Part shown: positions 60,817-64,000 of the stretch, piece by piece
Position numbering within the stretch: the first letter of the stretch is position 1
Layout: every line of letters starts with the position of its first letter
Assembly (NCBI GenBank): GCA_963790095.1
Contig: CAWBNO010000020.1
Location: 124,001-188,000 of the forward strand
Direction: 5' to 3'
Length of the DNA stretch: 64,000 bases
Source of the DNA: JAAXQD01 sp963790095
GTDB lineage: Bacteria; Desulfobacterota; Desulfobacteria; Desulfobacterales; UBA11574
Translations under genes and position numbers: made by a program
Notes under the pieces: generated by a model
The model's database searches: none
Seen by the model: the letters and a program-made list of their open reading frames with translations, nothing else
Told to the model about the DNA's origin: nothing

Positions 60817-63800
60817 AAGAAAAGACATAAAGCGAATACTTGTGATTGGGTCGGGCCCCATCGTCATCGGTCAGGCCTGCGAGTTTGATTATTCCGGAAG
60901 CCAGGCCTGTAAAGCACTGCGTGAAGAAGGGTTTATCGTTATATTAATCAACAGCAATCCGGCTACGATTATGACAGACCCCGAATTTTCGGATAGAACC
61001 TATATAGAACCGCTTCGAGCAGATGTGGTTGCAAAAATCATAGAAGATGAGCGCCCCGATGCGCTGCTGCCCACCCTTGGGGGCCAGACAAGTCTTAATC
61101 TCGCGGTTGAACTTGCCGAAAGTGGTATTTTAGAAGAATACGGCGTGGAGTTGATCGGCGCCAAGCTCGAGACCATCCGTCTGGCCGAAAACAGGAATCT
61201 CTTTCGCAATGCTATGGAAGAAATCGGCTTGAAGGTTCCTGCGGGGGGGTGTGTCAATTCTCTCGAAGCGGCGGAGGCACTGCGTGATGAAATCGGCTTT
61301 CCGCTCATCATTCGCCCTTCATTTACCCTTGGCGGTATTGGCGGGAGTGTCGTTTATAACAGAGAGGAGTTCAGCCGGGCGGCCCAGTGGGGATTGAGCG
61401 CCAGCCCGGTCACCGAGATATTAATCGAGGCGTCCGTGCTCGGGTGGAAGGAATACGAGCTGGAAGTGATGCGGGATGCGGCGGATAATTTCGTGGTGGT
61501 GTGTTCCATCGAAAACTTCGACCCCATGGGTATCCACACGGGGGACAGCATTACTGTTGCGCCCGCCCAAACCCTAACGGACGTCGAATTTCAGGCCATG
61601 CGGGATGCGGCCAAGAAAATTGTGGCCAAGATCGGCGTCGAAACCGGAGGGGCCAACATCCAGTTTGCCCTGAACCCGGAAAACGGCGAGATGGTGGTCA
61701 TTGAAATGAATCCCAGGGTCTCACGCAGTTCGGCACTGGCATCCAAAGCCACCGGTTTTCCCATTGCCAAGATTGCCGCAAAACTTGCTGCGGGGTATTA
61801 TCTTCACGAGATCCCCAACGATATTACCCGAAAAACTCCGGCATGCTTTGAGCCGGCCATCGACTATGTCGTGGTCAAGATCCCCCGCTGGGATTTTGAA
61901 AAGTTTCCCGAGAACGACGTCCGATTGAGCTCTCAGATGAAATCGGTTGGCGAAGCCATGGGAATCGGCAGAACCTTCAAGGAAGCGCTGAACAAAACGC
62001 TGCGGTCCCTTGAAAACGGCTGGTCCGGTTTCCATGCCAATGGCAACGATTCCGTCAGCCATATGTCTGGTGAAGTCTTGCTGGATGATCTCAGATGGGG
62101 AACGCCGGATCGCATCCTGAAAATTTGGCAGGCCCTCACCATTGGTATTTCTCCCGAAGAAATATCCAAGATTACCCGTATTGACGTTTGGTTTCTGAAA
62201 AATCTCCAGCAGCTTGTGGAGTTCGAGACTCACATTGCCGAGGAATTCAAACAACGGCGCACCCTCACACCGGAAACCCTCCGAAGCGCAAAACGACTTG
62301 GATTCTCCGACAAGCACATCGCCGGGTTGACCGGCAAACTGGAAAATGAAATTCGGAGTCTGCGCAAAGAAAATGGAATATTGCCGTCTTTTAAAATTGT
62401 GGACACCTGTGCCGCCGAGTTTGAGTCTTTTACCAACTATTTTTATTCCACCTACGACCCGGAAAACGAATCCATCCCTTCAAACCGGAAGAAAGTGATT
62501 ATTTTAGGCGGTGGTCCCAACCGAATCGGTCAGGGCATTGAATTCGATTACTGCTGTGTGCACGGCATACTTGCCTTAAAAGATCTGGGAATCGAAGCCA
62601 TCATGATCAACTGCAATCCAGAGACGGTGAGCACGGATTATGACGTGGCCGACAAGCTGTATTTTGAGCCGCTTACCTATGAAGATGTATTGAATGTGAT
62701 TGAGCTGGAAAAACCGGATGGCGTCATTATTCAGTTTGGGGGGCAGACACCGCTGAAGTTGGCCATCGACCTGGAACAGGCCGGCGTGCCCATATGGGGA
62801 ACCTCACCGGATTCCATCGATCTGGCGGAAGATCGCGACCGGTTCGGCGCCCTGCTGGACTCCCTGGATATTCCCCACCCCCAATACGGAACAGCCACCT
62901 CCATAGAGGATGCAATTGAAATCGGTCAGAGAATCGGATTTCCCTTGATGGTAAGACCTTCCTACGTCCTGGGGGGCCGGGCGATGGAGATTGTTTATGA
63001 TCTTAAATCGTTGGAACATTATATGCAATATGCTGTCACTGCCTCTGAGGAGCATCCGGTGCTTCTGGATCGCTTTTTGGAAGACGCTTTTGAATTTGAC
63101 GTGGATGCCATTTCCGACGGTGAGCGAACAGAGATTTGTGGTGTCATGCAGCATATCGAAGAGGCCGGTGTACATTCAGGGGACAGCATGGCCGTTTTAC
63201 CGGCTTTTTTACTGAGCCGGGATCAGCATGAAGACATCAAAGAATATACCCGTCTGCTTGCCGAAGCACTCCATGTCCAAGGCTTGATCAACATTCAGTT
63301 TGCGATTATGTATGATACACTGAATGTGATCGAAGTGAATCCCCGGGCATCGCGAACAGTACCTTTCGTGAGCAAAGCATCCGGAATTCCCATCGCCAAA
63401 ATCGCTGCAGAAGTGATGTCCGGCAAACGATTGAACCAGATCAGGTTCACCTTTAAGGATCGATTGCCGTACGTTGCCGTTAAGGAATCGGTATTTCCAT
63501 TCGACCGCTTTGAAAAAGCCGATATTTATCTGCGGCCGGAAATGCGTTCCACCGGAGAGGTCATGGGGATTGCAACGACTTTTGGAGAGGCGGTGTTTAA
63601 AGCCTTTCAAGCCACAGGCATTACCATTCCAACGTCAGGCACTATATTTGTCAGCGTGAATGATAACGATAAGGCCCGTATGTTTCCCATTGCCGAAAGC
63701 TTGTATAGATTGGGCTATAAATTGGTTGCCACCCGAGGGACGGCGGATTATATTGCCGGCCGGGGCATTCCGGTGGAGACGGTATTGAAAGTCAGCGAGG

Positions 63801-64000
63801 GACGTCCCAATGTCGTCGATAACATCAAAAACCACAACATCGATCTAATTATTAAAACCCCTTTAGGACAGCGATCCCGAAAAGATGAATCCCCTATTGG
63901 CTGGACGGCGATCAAGTACCACGTTCCGTTCATAACGACCCTTTCCGCCGCCGAAGCGATTGTGCGGGGTCTTAAAGCCCAAAGAAAAAAACCATTTGAG
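60809..64000 (+). CDS. carB: Carbamoyl-phosphate synthase large subunit, 3' end outside window
   Basis: The frame opens at an ATG inside the end of carA (MPKRKDIKRILVIGSGPIVI) and runs without a stop for 1064 codons to the window edge, close to the usual full length of about 1070. Both ATP-grasp halves are present: half 1 with SGSQACKALREEGF, PTLGGQTSLNLA and EMNPRVSRSSALASKATGFP; half 2 with IGQGIEFDYCCVHG, IIQFGGQTPLKLA and EVNPRASRTVPFVSKASG. The C-terminal allosteric domain begins near residue 940 (TSGTIFVSVND). No frameshift was seen. It completes carbamoyl phosphate synthesis with CarA. Confidence 0.96.
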   Translation, partial: MPKRKDIKRILVIGSGPIVIGQACEFDYSGSQACKALREEGFIVILINSNPATIMTDPEFSDRTYIEPLRADVVAKIIEDERPDALLPTLGGQTSLNLAVELAESGILEEYGVELIGAKLETIRLAENRNLFRNAMEEIGLKVPAGGCVNSLEAAEALRDEIGFPLIIRPSFTLGGIGGSVVYNREEFSRAAQWGLSASPVTEILIEASVLGWKEYELEVMRDAADNFVVVCSIENFDPMGIHTGDSITVAPAQTLTDVEFQAMRDAAKKIVAKIGVETGGANIQFALNPENGEMVVIEMNPRVSRSSALASKATGFPIAKIAAKLAAGYYLHEIPNDITRKTPACFEPAIDYVVVKIPRWDFEKFPENDVRLSSQMKSVGEAMGIGRTFKEALNKTLRSLENGWSGFHANGNDSVSHMSGEVLLDDLRWGTPDRILKIWQALTIGISPEEISKITRIDVWFLKNLQQLVEFETHIAEEFKQRRTLTPETLRSAKRLGFSDKHIAGLTGKLENEIRSLRKENGILPSFKIVDTCAAEFESFTNYFYSTYDPENESIPSNRKKVIILGGGPNRIGQGIEFDYCCVHGILALKDLGIEAIMINCNPETVSTDYDVADKLYFEPLTYEDVLNVIELEKPDGVIIQFGGQTPLKLAIDLEQAGVPIWGTSPDSIDLAEDRDRFGALLDSLDIPHPQYGTATSIEDAIEIGQRIGFPLMVRPSYVLGGRAMEIVYDLKSLEHYMQYAVTASEEHPVLLDRFLEDAFEFDVDAISDGERTEICGVMQHIEEAGVHSGDSMAVLPAFLLSRDQHEDIKEYTRLLAEALHVQGLINIQFAIMYDTLNVIEVNPRASRTVPFVSKASGIPIAKIAAEVMSGKRLNQIRFTFKDRLPYVAVKESVFPFDRFEKADIYLRPEMRSTGEVMGIATTFGEAVFKAFQATGITIPTSGTIFVSVNDNDKARMFPIAESLYRLGYKLVATRGTADYIAGRGIPVETVLKVSEGRPNVVDNIKNHNIDLIIKTPLGQRSRKDESPIGWTAIKYHVPFITTLSAAEAIVRGLKAQRKKPFE

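Overview
The window reads as a chromosomal segment of a strictly anaerobic Desulfobacterota bacterium, probably a Desulfobacterales-type sulfate reducer or a related syntroph. This is inferred from gene content: a membrane EtfAB:quinone oxidoreductase next to etfBA, a MetF/MetV/MvhD module of the Wood-Ljungdahl pathway, a split archaeal-type glutamate synthase, type I-alpha glutamine synthetase, and many acyl-CoA genes. No rRNA, tRNA, CRISPR array, transposase or phage gene was recognised. Between genes the window is unusually rich in short palindromic, word-like repeats.

Layout. 2-6463: an acyl-CoA mutase of the isobutyryl-CoA mutase type (5' end outside the window), thiolase, 3-hydroxybutyryl-CoA dehydrogenase, an XRE-cupin regulator and a short-chain acyl-CoA dehydrogenase (two frameshifts), then a convergent ACT-domain gene. 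This looks like a branched/straight C4 acyl-CoA degradation unit, and three copies of a 220-230 bp repeat (R1) lie in it. 6805-20333: housekeeping and accessory genes (lysoplasmalogenase-like, alpha/beta hydrolase, recN, a histidine kinase, FmdB zinc ribbon, a proton antiporter with a frameshift and a Shine-Dalgarno-masking hairpin, ridA, a YbaK-type deacylase, putA, a cupin). 20676-31338: a fatty-acid block with a TetR/FadR-like regulator, a long acyl-CoA dehydrogenase, an MFS transporter, an acyl-CoA ligase, the Emo-type Fe-S oxidoreductase and etfB-etfA. Near-identical promoter/operator palindromes precede the regulator and the emo-etfBA unit, so one regulator probably controls both.

31361-41142: a VIT-VWA-AgmX fusion protein, a SHOCT lipoprotein, an ECF sigma/anti-sigma pair, and a lipid-transport set mlaC - MMPL exporter (frameshifted) - mlaA. 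41552-54736: a DEAD-box helicase, an HTH/zinc-ribbon regulator, a radical SAM protein, purF, a three-gene glutamate synthase set in which one of two tandem GltB2-type subunits has lost its catalytic motifs, then metF, metV and mvhD. 55044-64000: glnA, argB, argS (minus strand) and carA-carB (plus strand, carB running off the window), forming a nitrogen/arginine/pyrimidine block.

Four single-base frameshifts interrupt three otherwise well-conserved genes. They may be sequencing errors or recent decay; the sequence alone cannot decide. The most distinctive undescribed material is the set of intergenic repeat families (R1-R7), the nested inverted repeats around emo, the degenerate GltB2 paralogue and the two FadR-type operators.
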